A DNA stretch of 64,000 nt from Litomosoides sigmodontis (lineage: Eukaryota; Nematoda; Chromadorea; Rhabditida; Onchocercidae): positions 310,001-374,000 of the forward strand of contig OY718807.1 in the NCBI GenBank assembly GCA_963070105.1. The letters run 5' to 3'. Both the position numbers and the translations under genes were made by a program. Numbering within the stretch: the first letter of the stretch is position 1; each line of letters opens with the position of its first letter. Of this stretch, positions 24,221 to 39,600 are shown piece after piece. Under the pieces are notes generated by a model. It saw only the letters and a list, made by a program, of their open reading frames with translations. It made no database searches and was not told the origin of the DNA.

Positions 24221-25292
24221 TTTATGTATTTCGTTAACATTTAAACTTAACTGTATCAAACATACAGTCAAGGATTGAGCGAAGGCATTGTTCAGTTCAT
24301 TTGCTTCCCAGTCTTTGGCATCCTTTTTAAATACACTTTTGGTTTAGTTTCACCTTGATTACTTAAATCTCGAATTGTAATGTACCCAGAGAAGCATCCA
24401 TGATTGGATACAGTACTGCTTCAATGATCGAATGACGCTTTCCATATTGAATTGTACGTTTTATGTGCGTTATAATATCGCTTTCAAGCTCACGTAAGAC
24501 ATCGCAATATGCGTGAGAAGCAGACATCTCAAATATAATGACTACAATTTGAATTAAACTGAGGTTGGAAAACCCCTTAAATCATGGAAAGTTTTCAAAG
24601 CTTCAGTTAGCGCTATTTGTTGAATGATCGTCATACCACAAAACATAGTCTTAGCACCTGACCGTTCTAATTCGCTCCGAATTCCGAATGACGCAACACA
24701 TCAATTATCAGTATTTCATGAAAATTGAGGAAAGTGTTTGAAAGAGTTGTAAAAAAGTACTTACTATAGGAAGAGGGGAGGAAGAAAAGAACCGTAACGA
24801 ACGACTTGTCCGAAATACCATAGGATAGGCGTAAACAGGCGTTGGATAGCTTTAAAAGCCGAAACTTGTCAAATTTCATACTAACTCAAAAAGCAAATGT
24901 TGGGAAAGGAACGATTAAATAAGACTTCGTCCTACAAATTACTGTAAAATATTCATTTCACGTTTGAAAACAAGTTGAGTGGAATGAAGTTCCGTTTAAA
25001 AGTCACATTAGCAATTCGAGACGTTTAGCTTCGTTAGATTCCCACGCAACACACCGAATCCCACGCACTACAAGTAATAGATTGGGGATGGCCGAGCCGC
25101 AATGAGCAACAGCCATAGCGCAAAATACTGCCGGTTGGTTGGCAGTGATGCGGTTTGGCTTGGTAAGCGGGGTTGCTTGTCGAGCATGGTTTTTTAGCTT
25201 GACCGGCGGGATTGTAGTAGGTTAATTTAGTGCGACAAATAATATTATATGCCGATTGTAGTCTTTATTCATCAAGCTTATAACTTTTCTCA

Positions 25293-25302
25293 TTTCTTTC
25301 AG
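25293..25302 (+). other. Possible trans-splice acceptor, PDRG1
   Basis: TTTCTTTCAG ending one base before the PDRG1 ATG at 25304, a strong nematode-type acceptor. Spliced-leader addition here is inferred. Confidence 0.6.
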
Positions 25303-25303
25303 G

Positions 25304-26060
25304 ATGGAAGCAGCGACGGAGGCTGCTGTATTGGAAAGTCGCGCACTAGATGATGCGACGAAAAAGCTGCTTGATAGCATGACCGAGTGGGAAAATCTGG
25401 GGCAAAGTGTTGTCATGGGTAAGAGAGCGATGGTCGAGTTGGATGAGAGACGCCAGAAGTGTCGGGAAGCTTTGAAAGAGTTGCAAAAACAGGCAAAGAT
25501 CGGCGGGAAGAAGGTTGTTTAACAGTATGATTTTTCTCTTTTGCGGAAACACTTGTTGTTATCTCGAAAGTTATCTAATGATGTGGGATGGCGCTTTAAA
25601 ATAATTAAGTACTTTATGTCACATAGATTGAGACATAATTAGATAAATGTTTTAAAAACTTCAAATGTGCATTACTGACTTCACGAGATGAATAAAAAGA
25701 CTACAGCTTAACAAATGGTGAAAACCATTTAATTCGATGTCTACTCAATGACATTTCTCGGAAATGTCTGATTCAAATCAGGGAAATATTTGACATGGTA
25801 CTGTTTTCTACTGAAAGAGTATTGTTCTAATAATACGGGTTTTACAGAAGAGTAAAAATTGGATATGCTTCGGAAGTACCACATTTCTTAAGGTTGCAAC
25901 CAACCAGGCAAAGCAAATGATTCAAGATGATATGAGGGTTATTGATACCGCCCTTGAAGTAACTCGACAAGAAGTCAAAAACCAAGTGGATAAATTGAAA
26001 AAAATGGAAAATTGCAAGACTCTTGAAGACTTCGGCTTCAGTTTAGATCCGGTTGCTTAA
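25304..26060 (+). CDS. PDRG1: PDRG1-type prefoldin-like protein
   Basis: Orthologue of p53 and DNA damage-regulated protein 1, a small prefoldin-like coiled-coil protein found in the R2TP/prefoldin-like chaperone complex in mammals. Two exons, 25304-25513 and 25848-26060, join in phase 0 to 140 residues (human 133). The first helix carries GKRAMVELDERRQKCREAL, matching the DKRQIVDLDTKRNQNREAL-like region of the family. The beta-strand part reads WICFGSTTFLK, corresponding to CFGNMFIK, and is followed by a second long helix and a C-terminal FGFSLDPV. The donor of exon 1 (AAG/GTTGTT) is weak, and without splicing the frame stops five bases later, but the joined frame is supported by the family match. 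AATAAA follows at 26225. Confidence 0.87.
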
Positions 26061-26224
26061 TTCACCATAGCTTTTTTCTGTTGGGTATTTTATTATTCTA
26101 TTTTATATAGAAGGACTGGAAAATATCTTGGGAGAGAGTAGGCTAAACAAGAGTGCGATGGAAACCCTGTATGCTGGAAGGGAGTTAGCAAAAGTCATTC
26201 ACTTTTATTCTGTCATTCTTTCTA

Positions 26225-26230
26225 AATAAA
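26225..26230 (+). other. Polyadenylation signal for PDRG1
   Basis: AATAAA 165 bases after the PDRG1 stop codon. Confidence 0.5.
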
Positions 26231-27380
26231 AACTGTTTTAATTTAAAAAGATTCAGCAAATACCACAAGATGTGAGACTTAATGGACAAAATGGAGGCAG
26301 ACTTTCACTGCAAGTAAGTGGTTTTAGATTGAGAAGTTGCAATACACGTACGAACTATCCAGTACTAACCAACCATTCACTTAATAATCCATTTTTTACA
26401 TCTTGTTTGTGGATAGTATCATAATTACGCGTTAATCCTGGGAAAATGTTCATGATTCCTTTCCATTGGTTTTCTCGTTGATTCTATAAATGCTTCGCGA
26501 TTGAGCTGAATATAAAGCGACACTCAGTCTTAATCATTTTTAATACTCACAGTTTTTGAAAATGTTTTTGGCTCTAGCACTATTCATAAATCGACGACAA
26601 TATGATTCGTGTAAGGGACGCACGGCTCAATTTATTTCAATGCATAAAACAATTCATTATTGATTTATGTTGCGCAGTAAATGTGTTGGCCCAACTGTTA
26701 TCTTGATGTCATGTAGATAGGGAGGAATTGGAAGCTTCTAAGTTCATTTCTCTACAACTGTATAAATTATTGGCAAATGCATTTATACTATTCAAGTGAT
26801 ATAAAGTTCTTTGCAACTATCTATTGTTTGTTTCCGGTCACCTATGTTCATACAGTTCTGAAAAGGTGTGTTTTTGACTCATTATATTGTGTCGCACAGA
26901 TTAACTACTTCTGAGCTAGAACACACGCTAAAATTTCGCTCAAAAACGTGTTATAATGTTTTGAAGAAGTTAGGAAGGCAATTACTAATACAAATAATGT
27001 ATTTCGTTACGTACAGCAGTTGTATTTTCTGTGGTTCTGTAACACTGCAAAAGTAAGCGTATTTCCAGATTTTGGCAGTAAGCGGTGAATTTGCCAGTAA
27101 GCGTTCTGGTTAATTTAAAATTAGTAGTTTAGTTTTACACATTCTTGTCCCAGTCAGTTGTCACGAGATAGTACATTTGCATAATGAAATCGCTCCGTTT
27201 TGCATTAAACTTTGGGTGATGGGAACACGTGGTGGAGATAGGCAAAGCGTTTCATCGTCTCGGTGATTTAAATTTTAACTTGAATTTGAATACCATCGTT
27301 TCTAACTAATTTTTAAACTTTAAATTTGAAAGTACTGAGTAGTTAATATGCTGTACAGTGTAAAACTTCGGAACTGAATA
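26231..27380. other. PDRG1-RPN2 intergenic region
   Basis: About 1.1 kb of AT-rich sequence without a supported exon. Confidence 0.5.
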
Positions 27381-27394
27381 TTTTCCAATTACAG
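27381..27394 (+). other. Possible trans-splice acceptor, RPN2
   Basis: A pyrimidine-rich run ending in ATTACAG, seven bases before the RPN2 ATG. This fits either spliced-leader addition or a 5' UTR intron. Confidence 0.5.
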
Positions 27395-27401
27395 AATCTT
27401 A

Positions 27402-30400
27402 ATGGGCACAACATGGATGTTGTATATTTTGCTTGTCAACTTATCCTTATTTCTTTTCGCAGCCGAGTGTGCAACACCATTTTTAAACGTCTATTTAGAT
27501 GAACGAAGTCAGAAATCATTACATGATGTTCTATTCAATGCTCTTGAAAGCAATGTATGATTTTTAAAAATTTTCGGAATCCAAATCTCAATTTTCGAAG
27601 TTTGTGAAAGCCACATATGTTTTTCACTCTGCATGACTTACACATAGTATGGAGACCTCTTACTCGGACACGATGGCGATTCAAACGATTTGTGTGTATT
27701 TGTAGCTGGAGATTTTGTAAATATGAGAGCGGCTCTCCTATTAACTTCGGCTTTAAATTTGCCGTGATCTTTTAAAAAATTTTATGAATTTATCGTGACT
27801 AAGAAGTTAGTTTAATTTTTCAAATCATAAATTGAATCAGGTTAGAGTTGTAGCGAATTCGCCTGTTGCTATATTGGCGTTCGTCATGAAGTTTACCTAT
27901 ACTAATAAAGATGTGTAAGTTAGTCTAAACTGATTATATGTTGTGTGTACAGTTACATGTACACATACATTTTCTTCAGGAGTTATCTTCTCTACATCAT
28001 GGCGCAGCCGGTCTGAAACTTGCGGGCATCTCCATTGAAGCTAGCAAGAATGAAGTATTTTTAAGATATTTTGGTTTTTTTTTTACGAAGTTTCCTTCAT
28101 CATGAGAGGTTTGGTGTTAACAAGTTTGTAGGAAATCTTCATCATCCGTTATCATTATTCATTATTCCAAGATTATTCATTTGTTTAATAATTACGCAAT
28201 TTATAGGCTCTCTGCACTACAGTTAAAAAAGTCAAGGACGAGGAATTAGGCCAGTTATATCACGCAGTCGGTGCTGCGGCTGCTTTGAAAGATTGTTCGC
28301 TTTCCGTGCCCAATGCTAGAGAAACTGTCGAAGCAGTGCTGAAAGAAGGTTCTGCAACTTCTCACAATATATATATGGCGCTTGCTGTTGCCGAAAAATT
28401 GAAACTGAAAGTAAACTATAATGGTTTTTCCGACGCGTTAACTGTTGCGCTGGCAAAGGATGATAGCGCTGCTAGGTTTCTTTTTGATTTCTGCATAGAG
28501 TGTGTTATTGACTCCTTGGTTGTACCAAGAGATTGTTGGTTAACCACTTGGCGACTTGACTAGGTTTGACCAGCATACGATAGTTTTACTGTGCTATTAG
28601 TATAAGATCTTCAAATTTCTGCCATGATTCATCAAATTCATTAATTTGTTTTTGGGGTTTTCGGAGTTTATCACAGAATGGAATAGCGTTAAATATCTTT
28701 TGGCTTTGCTAATGCTCAGTTGTTTTGTTTTTGTTGTACCAAGTCATTTTTTAGTCTTGCATATGGGTTGAACGCTGCAGCTTTATTGGACAATACAAAC
28801 GCAGGAAAGTTTTTCATACGCATCGAAGATTTTGTTGGTCAGGCGGATGAAGTGGATGGCAAATATCTTCATGTAAGTAACTTCACTCAATGAATTCCAG
28901 TGAAGGAAGCAATAGATATAGAGCTATATGAGTACATGTGAGGAAACAACGCTAAGAGTTTCAGTGGATTGGAAAAGCACGTAAATCTGGTAACACTAAA
29001 CTTTTGCAGTTGGAAGGCGGTTTATCAATCACTGCTTTTGGCATTTATGGGCTCTACAATTTAGCCGATAAGCTTAACAAGTCACCAAGTGTGAAAAGCG
29101 TTAGTTTTTATTTATGTGGTTTTCACAAAAGTATTTCAGAATCACAAGTCAACTTCAGCTGAGAACATAAGCTGTACACAAATCTTCTTTAGGATGAAGC
29201 AGTGAAACTGGCAAATTATCTGCTTAGTCGTAGAACTGTACAGCTGGATCGAGGTGCTTACCTGCTGTTGTTGGCACTAAAGAAGCTTGTGGATAATCGT
29301 TTCCAAATTCCAGTCGTCTTTTCTCTGGCCTCAAGCATCTCCTTATTGGATGAGGACAAAGTAAGTTTATTTTTCAGCAAATTTCTATTATTCTAGCAGC
29401 AACTTTTAGGACAGGAAATAGAAAATTTAATTGTTCTTCATTTTAACATAATTTATCGCTCTATTAAAATAACACTTTCGAAAATTTTCGGTGCCAAAAT
29501 ATGCGTCATTTCCAAGTTTACGACATATCTTTGCTTTGGTGAATTTCATAATCATAATTGTCTGGAAAATGGAATTGATTATGGCATGGAGGGAAATTTA
29601 AAATTGAAAGCATTTTGTATTTTTTTTGGTATGCGATGTTGTTATTGTGTTTCTGCCAATTTTTCGTTTAAATTCATTTACAGTGAAAATTCATTACAGC
29701 CTTTAGTAATTCGCGTCTCGAATGTATTGGGCGAGTCGGTCGGACCACTGTCAGTAATTCTAGATTCAGCGACACATGTTGCCTCCAAAGAAATTGCAGT
29801 TGTGGGACAACAATTAAAAAAAGTTGCATCCGATAAAACTAACACATTATACGAAGTATACATTAAAAATGCTAATCATCGTGGATTTTATAATCTTGCC
29901 CTAACCGCTGGAAGTCAGGTAATTTTTCTTACCTCATTACACAATAAAATTATTGGAATGGGAAGATCTAACTGGAAGAATTTGATATGGCTACCATCAT
30001 GGGCATATCTTCGAATTTCTGAAAACAAAACCTCTTCTAGGACTGGCACTGCAATAAGGAAGCTGACATTTTTGAAAAAATAAGAAAGCTTGATTCTAAT
30101 TCCAGTGTTATCCAGGGTTTCTTTTTTCGTTTATTCTTTTCCAGGATAAACGTCTAGTTGGAACAAATGGTGCATCACTCGTCATGAGGGTGCTCGTAAA
30201 AGTGAAACTCGAGGATGTCACAGTGGCCGTTTTCGATCGGGAGCTCTTGAAGCCGTCTTCATCTATCTCGTAAGTACTAAGATGTGTGAAATTATGGTTT
30301 GCAATGTTTAGATTTTTTTCCGTGTTTTTACGCTTGTTATTATTGAAGACTGGCTTTAAATTTGGGTTCGATTTCGTAAGCACAGTCTGTTCTATAATGA

Positions 30401-31521
30401 AGTTGGATGGAACACTTTGTGTTATTTAAAAGAATGAAAAAAGGTATAATGTGGAAAAAATAGGGTTTAGGCTATCTTTCAGAGTTAAAGAGAGTTCAAA
30501 GATAGGAAAAACGCTGGAAGCTGACGTGCATAACAAGATGGAGATCAGATTTAAAGTTAAAGAGGCAAAAACTGGTGAAGCACTATTGGCTCATCAGGCG
30601 TTTGTAGTATTTATTCATAGTAACACGCGCCAAGAAATTATCTTCGTTGCCACGCCGGATCACAACTATAATTACATATTTGACGTGGTACAGTTGAACT
30701 TTTTTCGTAAAATAGCTCTATCTCTTTAGTATCGAGCTTTGCGTACTATAACTGGGAAACATTATTCTCGTGAGATTGGACAACATCGCACCAAATACTT
30801 TGTCAGTTATTTTCCAAATTCCAGGATTTCGAGAAAGTTGCAAAGGATTTTGAAGGTTTGTCAGGCAGGTATGCAGTACGATTAATAGTGGGTGATCCAG
30901 CAATATCACATCCATTGGACTGGAATTTGGTATATACGTCAAATTTGTGTAAAGAATGTGAACTGTGCATTACATTTGTTAAAATTCGAAAATTTCGAAG
31001 CACTTCGAACTTTAATGCATCAGTCTAGGAATGTCAGCATTTACAGTAATTAAGAACTTTGGCTGACTTTACGCGCTTTGACAGGTTGACGTTAATCTGA
31101 AGCTTCCTGCAGTAGCTGCTGCAAAAATCAAAAAATCCGAACGCATTATTTACGAAAAAGCACGAGAAATTAAGCATATGTTCCGAGAACCGGAAAAACG
31201 ACCGCCGCGAATTGTTTCAACTATTTTTGTTTTGCTCTCTATATTTCCATTGCTCATCGTCCTCATTTTGGTATGTTGCAATATGAAATATCCATTTTTG
31301 TTGAAATGCTACAGTAGCACCTCAAATGCAAGTTCATTTTGTAAAAAGTTTCAGTGGCTACGCATTGGAATCAATTTTGGGAATTTGCCTACTTCTCCCT
31401 TCGTCTTGTTTTTCCATGCTGGTTTAATAGGTAAATTTGTATTTTTTCTTCACAATAATTCTTTATGAAGAAATAATGGTCAAAAGCTGATCGCTCTAGT
31501 ATGACCAAAACTGAAACTTTC

Positions 31522-31587
<66 letters not shown>

Positions 31588-31815
31588 GAGTATCATACAT
31601 CTACGAAACACTGAAAACCGCTTTCTCATTAACAATACTTTCCATGACATGCTGTTATTCAGCGATTAGTTTTTATAGGAATATTCGGGTTATACTTTGT
31701 TTTCTGGCTACAGCTGACTATGTTTGAAACTCTGAAATATTTATCAGTGATTGGCACTATAACATTCATTTCCGGAAACCGTTTACTGAGAATACTTGCA
31801 GCGAAACGAAAGTAA
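27402..31815 (+). CDS. RPN2: Ribophorin II, oligosaccharyltransferase subunit
   Basis: Subunit of the ER oligosaccharyltransferase, which transfers the preformed glycan to Asn of nascent proteins. Yeast Swp1 is the counterpart. Thirteen exons join in phase: 27402-27554, 27980-28054, 28207-28475, 28755-28872, 29010-29099, 29193-29360, 29700-29918, 30145-30269, 30483-30687, 30825-30929, 31085-31270, 31355-31430, 31679-31815, giving 641 residues (human 631). A signal peptide fills about residues 1-23. The luminal part has [29 protein letters not shown] and IFVATPDHN. The C-terminal part is the most conserved: [10 protein letters not shown], then three membrane segments including [12 protein letters not shown] and [23 protein letters not shown]. 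It ends in KRK, a basic cytosolic tail. Exon 5 can end at 29090 or 29099; the second gives PSVKSDEAV, closer to the family. Confidence 0.96.
31527..31583. repeat. (TA)n microsatellite in RPN2 last intron
   Basis: 57 bases of TA repeat between the last two RPN2 exons. Confidence 0.95.
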
Positions 31816-31849
31816 GAAATTTCAAACCTAATTTAATAATTTTTATGTG

Positions 31850-31855
31850 AATAAA
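31850..31855 (+). other. Polyadenylation signal for RPN2
   Basis: AATAAA 35 bases after the RPN2 stop codon. Confidence 0.6.
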
Positions 31856-35540
<3,685 letters not shown>

Positions 35541-38500
35541 TTACTGTATGTTGGAATCAGCGATGCTACTGCCATTGCCGGAAAGTTGCTTCGGTTGCTT
35601 TTGCTCTGCACTTTGTTGTGTTTCGGATGAGAAACTAGCAGGAGAAACAACGCCTGATAAAGAAGTTGCAGCAATGGAAATTTCGGATGCTGCCGCAGGC
35701 ACCGATTGCTTCTGGGGGCCTTGAACTGATGCCGAAATGTTCTGCAATATTATCAATTGCTTAAAACAAAGTATAATAAAATATTCAAAAAATCCCGAAG
35801 TTATTAGACTAGGTCTCCACAGGCTTTTTACCACTCATCACAATATTCTGTTGGTGAAAATCCTTGTTAACGTAATCAGAAGTCGACACTTCGTGCTATC
35901 AGACACTACTTATCTCAGTTCTAATTCAAAACTCATCCGCAAATGATGATGACCAATGCACGTAGAAGATAGTCGCACTGTTTCGGTAAGAGATAACTTT
36001 CTACATTTCGTCGTTATAAAATAAACTATACTTAATGTGCGGATAAAGTTTGGCCAGAATCATGAATTGCTCTACCTTCATTTATCGCTGCTCTTCATAC
36101 TTACTCTTCAACTGCACATATTATTAAACATCTCAGCAGAATTTTCAGGGCGCTATTTATTTTCATCACATTAAAGAATCTTATTTCAAGCCAAATCGCT
36201 ACTATATGTGCACCACTGAGAATATAAAACATAAGGATAAGAAATTCTGTGATCAGTCCGCCTCCATGTATAAGCTAAAACCAAGCTTGCCACACTTGTA
36301 AACTTGTGAATTAAAACAAGCAAAGGAAAAAAAACAATGTCATTCAATCATTCAAGGCACAAACTGAACTGATGGATCTTGAGCACAAAACAAATTTGAG
36401 CAGCTGCTGTTAAATGAAATAACATTTCGAAATTTCCTAACTTTATATGTATAGCCGTTTGTTAGCTCCGCTATCAAAACGTTAACAATTAAAATTTGGA
36501 AGTTAAATTTAGGAAGCCATTGCATAAAAGGTTCGTTTCATCTATATTTTTTGCACCATAAATCTTGCTTATATAAAAGAGGTAAACACCATTTTCTGGA
36601 ATGATCCTTCCGGAGAAGAAATGGTTCCAAAGAAAACTCTCAAATAACAACACTATTTGAAAGAGAAAAATTCTGAAACTGATGAAGAGCAGATGTACTA
36701 AAAACGATCTACATAAGATGAAAATGGAAACAGCGTTAAACTCTCACGGGCATTTTTAATGATTATCTGATTAACTCTATTACATTTGTCAAACTTACTA
36801 CAACATCTCTAAAAATCACATCAGTATAGAAAAAGAAGTCTTTACTCAACACTTTCCAAATTTGGATTCTTTAATTTAACCAAATATTGTTTTGAAATTT
36901 TTTTCAGAAATGTACAACGTATTGTACCTGAGCAGGCTGTGCAGGATTAGGTGAGGCAGCACCGGAGGAGAGTTGTTGCTGTTGCTGCAATTGCAATTGT
37001 CTTTGTTGCTGTTGCTGTACAAGTACTGCCAATGAATTGACCACTTCTACTGGAGCAAATTGCTTCAGTACTTGATTCTGACTTTCCAGTTGTGCAACCT
37101 GAAATAACAGCATGACATCCCTAGGGAAATATAACTTTAGACTTTTTTTTTAATTTAATTTAATTTTTCATTTCAAAATTTTTTTATTTTGTTTTTTTAT
37201 CTTTGATTTTACTTTTTTTTTTACGAGAACTTATAATCAAGAACTAGCATTGGATTTTCTAAAAAGAAAATAATCAACTCCTGATCGTATCTGGTCACAA
37301 CATCAGAGCGTTAAAGTTTCACAAGAAACTACCACCTACTTTTGCTTCCAATTCAACAATTGTGGAACGTAGGATCTCTACCTCCTCTCGGACTGCAAAT
37401 GTCAGGTGGGTTTTGACCAAATCCTGCAAGGAGATGAATTTATGTAAGCATGTAATAATGAAAAAAATTTTACAAAAAATTGCACAAAATAGACTATCTT
37501 TATTATTCAGTCATATACCATTCAACCTGTTAATTGATCAAACTTTTTCTCTGATCAGTAAGCAGTATTATCACCAAGTTGAGAAATAAAAGTTAGTTAT
37601 TTGAACAATTCTGATTGTTTGAACAACATTTTTGAAACCAAAGGTGACTTTTCATCTTTACTTACACAGACTTCGGTACTAAATCAAACTCTCTGAACTT
37701 CTGCAAAAAAAAAACTATTAAATTCGTTTGATTTTAATGTCATAGTTTTGAGATGAAAAGTCACCTTCAGTTTCAATTCAACAAAGATCTTGTGAAAAGC
37801 GCAGACTCCAAAGTAATAATGGCTTGAAACAGTAGAACTAGTTCAACACACCATTTGTCATGCTAAAGATTTGGAGCTATACAATGAAAAACACTATCAT
37901 ATTGAACTGATCCAAAAAATAACTTTGACAGAAAATCGAAAAAACGCAGACTAACCATGGCCTGCTCAATTTTATTATCAATCGGCACTACATTTTGACC
38001 AGCTGTTGATGTACTTGTTGCTGCCCTGCAAAGCATCTCTTAACATTTTTTTCTGCTAGTTAAATTTAATTACAGAGAATTGGTTGCTCATTAGACAATA
38101 TTACTTTAGGATCCGCAACTTTATCTGAAATTCGTTGTCACCCACAGAATGAGATAATGAAATAACTAGCAACATTTGATTTTTAGTGATACTCTAGGCA
38201 ATACACTCACTTCAAGAATAAAAGCATATAAAGTAATAGTAGATTGTTGAATAAGAAGACACACCTCAGCTTTGGAATTAGCATCGATTACAGGGAGAGA
38301 GAGGAGAGGAAGGGAGGAGGAAAGAGATGGATAAGGAAGACAAGGATATTTTGCTGTAACGTCCTTGTTCTTGAAAAACGGGAAGCGGTGATTGATAGTA
38401 CTAATATTACCCGATTGCAATGCAGCAAGTAGCGAATATCCCGAAGCTGCTTTAAATTAAGCATTCTTAATGAAGTCACAAAATTGCATCAGAAAAGGAA

Positions 38501-39600
38501 CTAACAGTGCTTATACTTCTAATCCATTAGTACTCATTGTTTACATTTTTTTGCGTATTGATATGTCCTGTCCCCACTTATTCTTTTTAAATAATCAAGC
38601 GAAAAAATCTTCGCAAACAAGCTAAAAAACTGATCGATGATGCTCGCCAAAGTGACAAAATCCTAATTTATTTTCAAATCACACAATACTAAACCAACCA
38701 AATAGCCATATATATATATATATATATATACCAGTACCCGACCGAAAATAGAAACCATAGCAGATAAAAAAGAAAAGTATACTGAAACATCACATCGAAT
38801 TACAGAGAGACTAAGCGCCAAAAAAGTAAAACAAGAAAGACTGACAGCACCAACGGCACGAAACCACTACAGTTAGGCTATGATTCACACATAGGTTTTG
38901 TTGACATAAATCTGTCTTACTGCTTAAAGTAGCATTGTATTATCAAGACGTAAGAACGTCAATAGTTCGAACAAAGAGTTCCGAGTAATTAGATTTACTT
39001 AAAAAATTATTCTGAAGCTTATTATAAAAAAGAAAAGGTGACCGGAGGAAGAGAAAGCAGAGAAGTAATTAACCTCTAAAATTTTACCATAACTTGGCAT
39101 TACCTACAATTACATGTCAATCCTTTCTTCGAACCGGATGAACTCCAAACGAATCGATTACAACGAATCGATTTTGCTTACCTCATGATTTCCACAAAAT
39201 CAAGGAATACACTGGTGGATATTTTATGATTTGATTTGTCAGAAATTTCATCGAAACCCAAACTTGACGTAGTAGACGAACTACACTGTTGACTTGTATA
39301 CAATGAAGATATCGACGGCTGAATACCTCCAGAATTGATCGAAGAAATAGACGAGGCGCTCCATCGATGTACGACATTACCTTGCACTGTATCCGGAGTT
39401 GCTGGTGGAGTAATCAGAGCTCCGGAATGACTCAGTGCATCCAGTGTTGTTTCTGTATTCAACGTAGCCATCATCATCCCACCCATATACGACGTGATAG
39501 TTTGTCGTCGTTGCGCTTTAGCAGTTGATTGATTATAATTGGAAAGGAGTTGCAGGCTTGAATTCAATCCCTTCATCGATACAATGCCTGCATATTCCAT
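35541..39600 (-). CDS. tsct-1: TSC22/bunched, short isoform with alternative first exon
   Basis: Exon 39600-39182 begins with ATG (MEYAGIVSMKGLNSS...), runs 139 codons and ends at EIM + AG/GTAAGC in phase 2. It joins the same 38025 exon as the long form and then shares the TSC box, zipper and Gln-rich tail, for 314 residues in all. Its own part is Ser/Thr-rich with repeated SS/SSIS motifs and an ITPPATPD segment that looks like a proline-directed phosphorylation site. This matches the family pattern of short isoforms that start from an internal promoter and lack the N-terminal RGRW block. The exon could instead be a cassette in the long transcript, but its upstream side shows no clear in-frame acceptor. 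Confidence 0.8.

Larger units (their letters stand above)
23345..25292. other. Divergent intergenic region with inverted repeat and (TA)n
   Basis: Separates ANKRD49 (minus) from PDRG1 (plus). It holds the 23966-24056 inverted repeat and the 24134-24218 (TA)n tract. Bases 25080-25210 are GC-richer and may be the PDRG1 promoter region. I see no exon. Confidence 0.5.

Noticed and set aside
24026..24244. Open frames of repeating Tyr-Ile across the TA tract (and the same at 52310-52811)
   Set aside because: They exist only because a TA repeat has no stop in some frames; there is no biological signal.
27649..27768. Open stretch after an ACATAG site in RPN2 intron 1
   Set aside because: It ends in a stop, has no usable donor, and the RPN2 protein is continuous without it.
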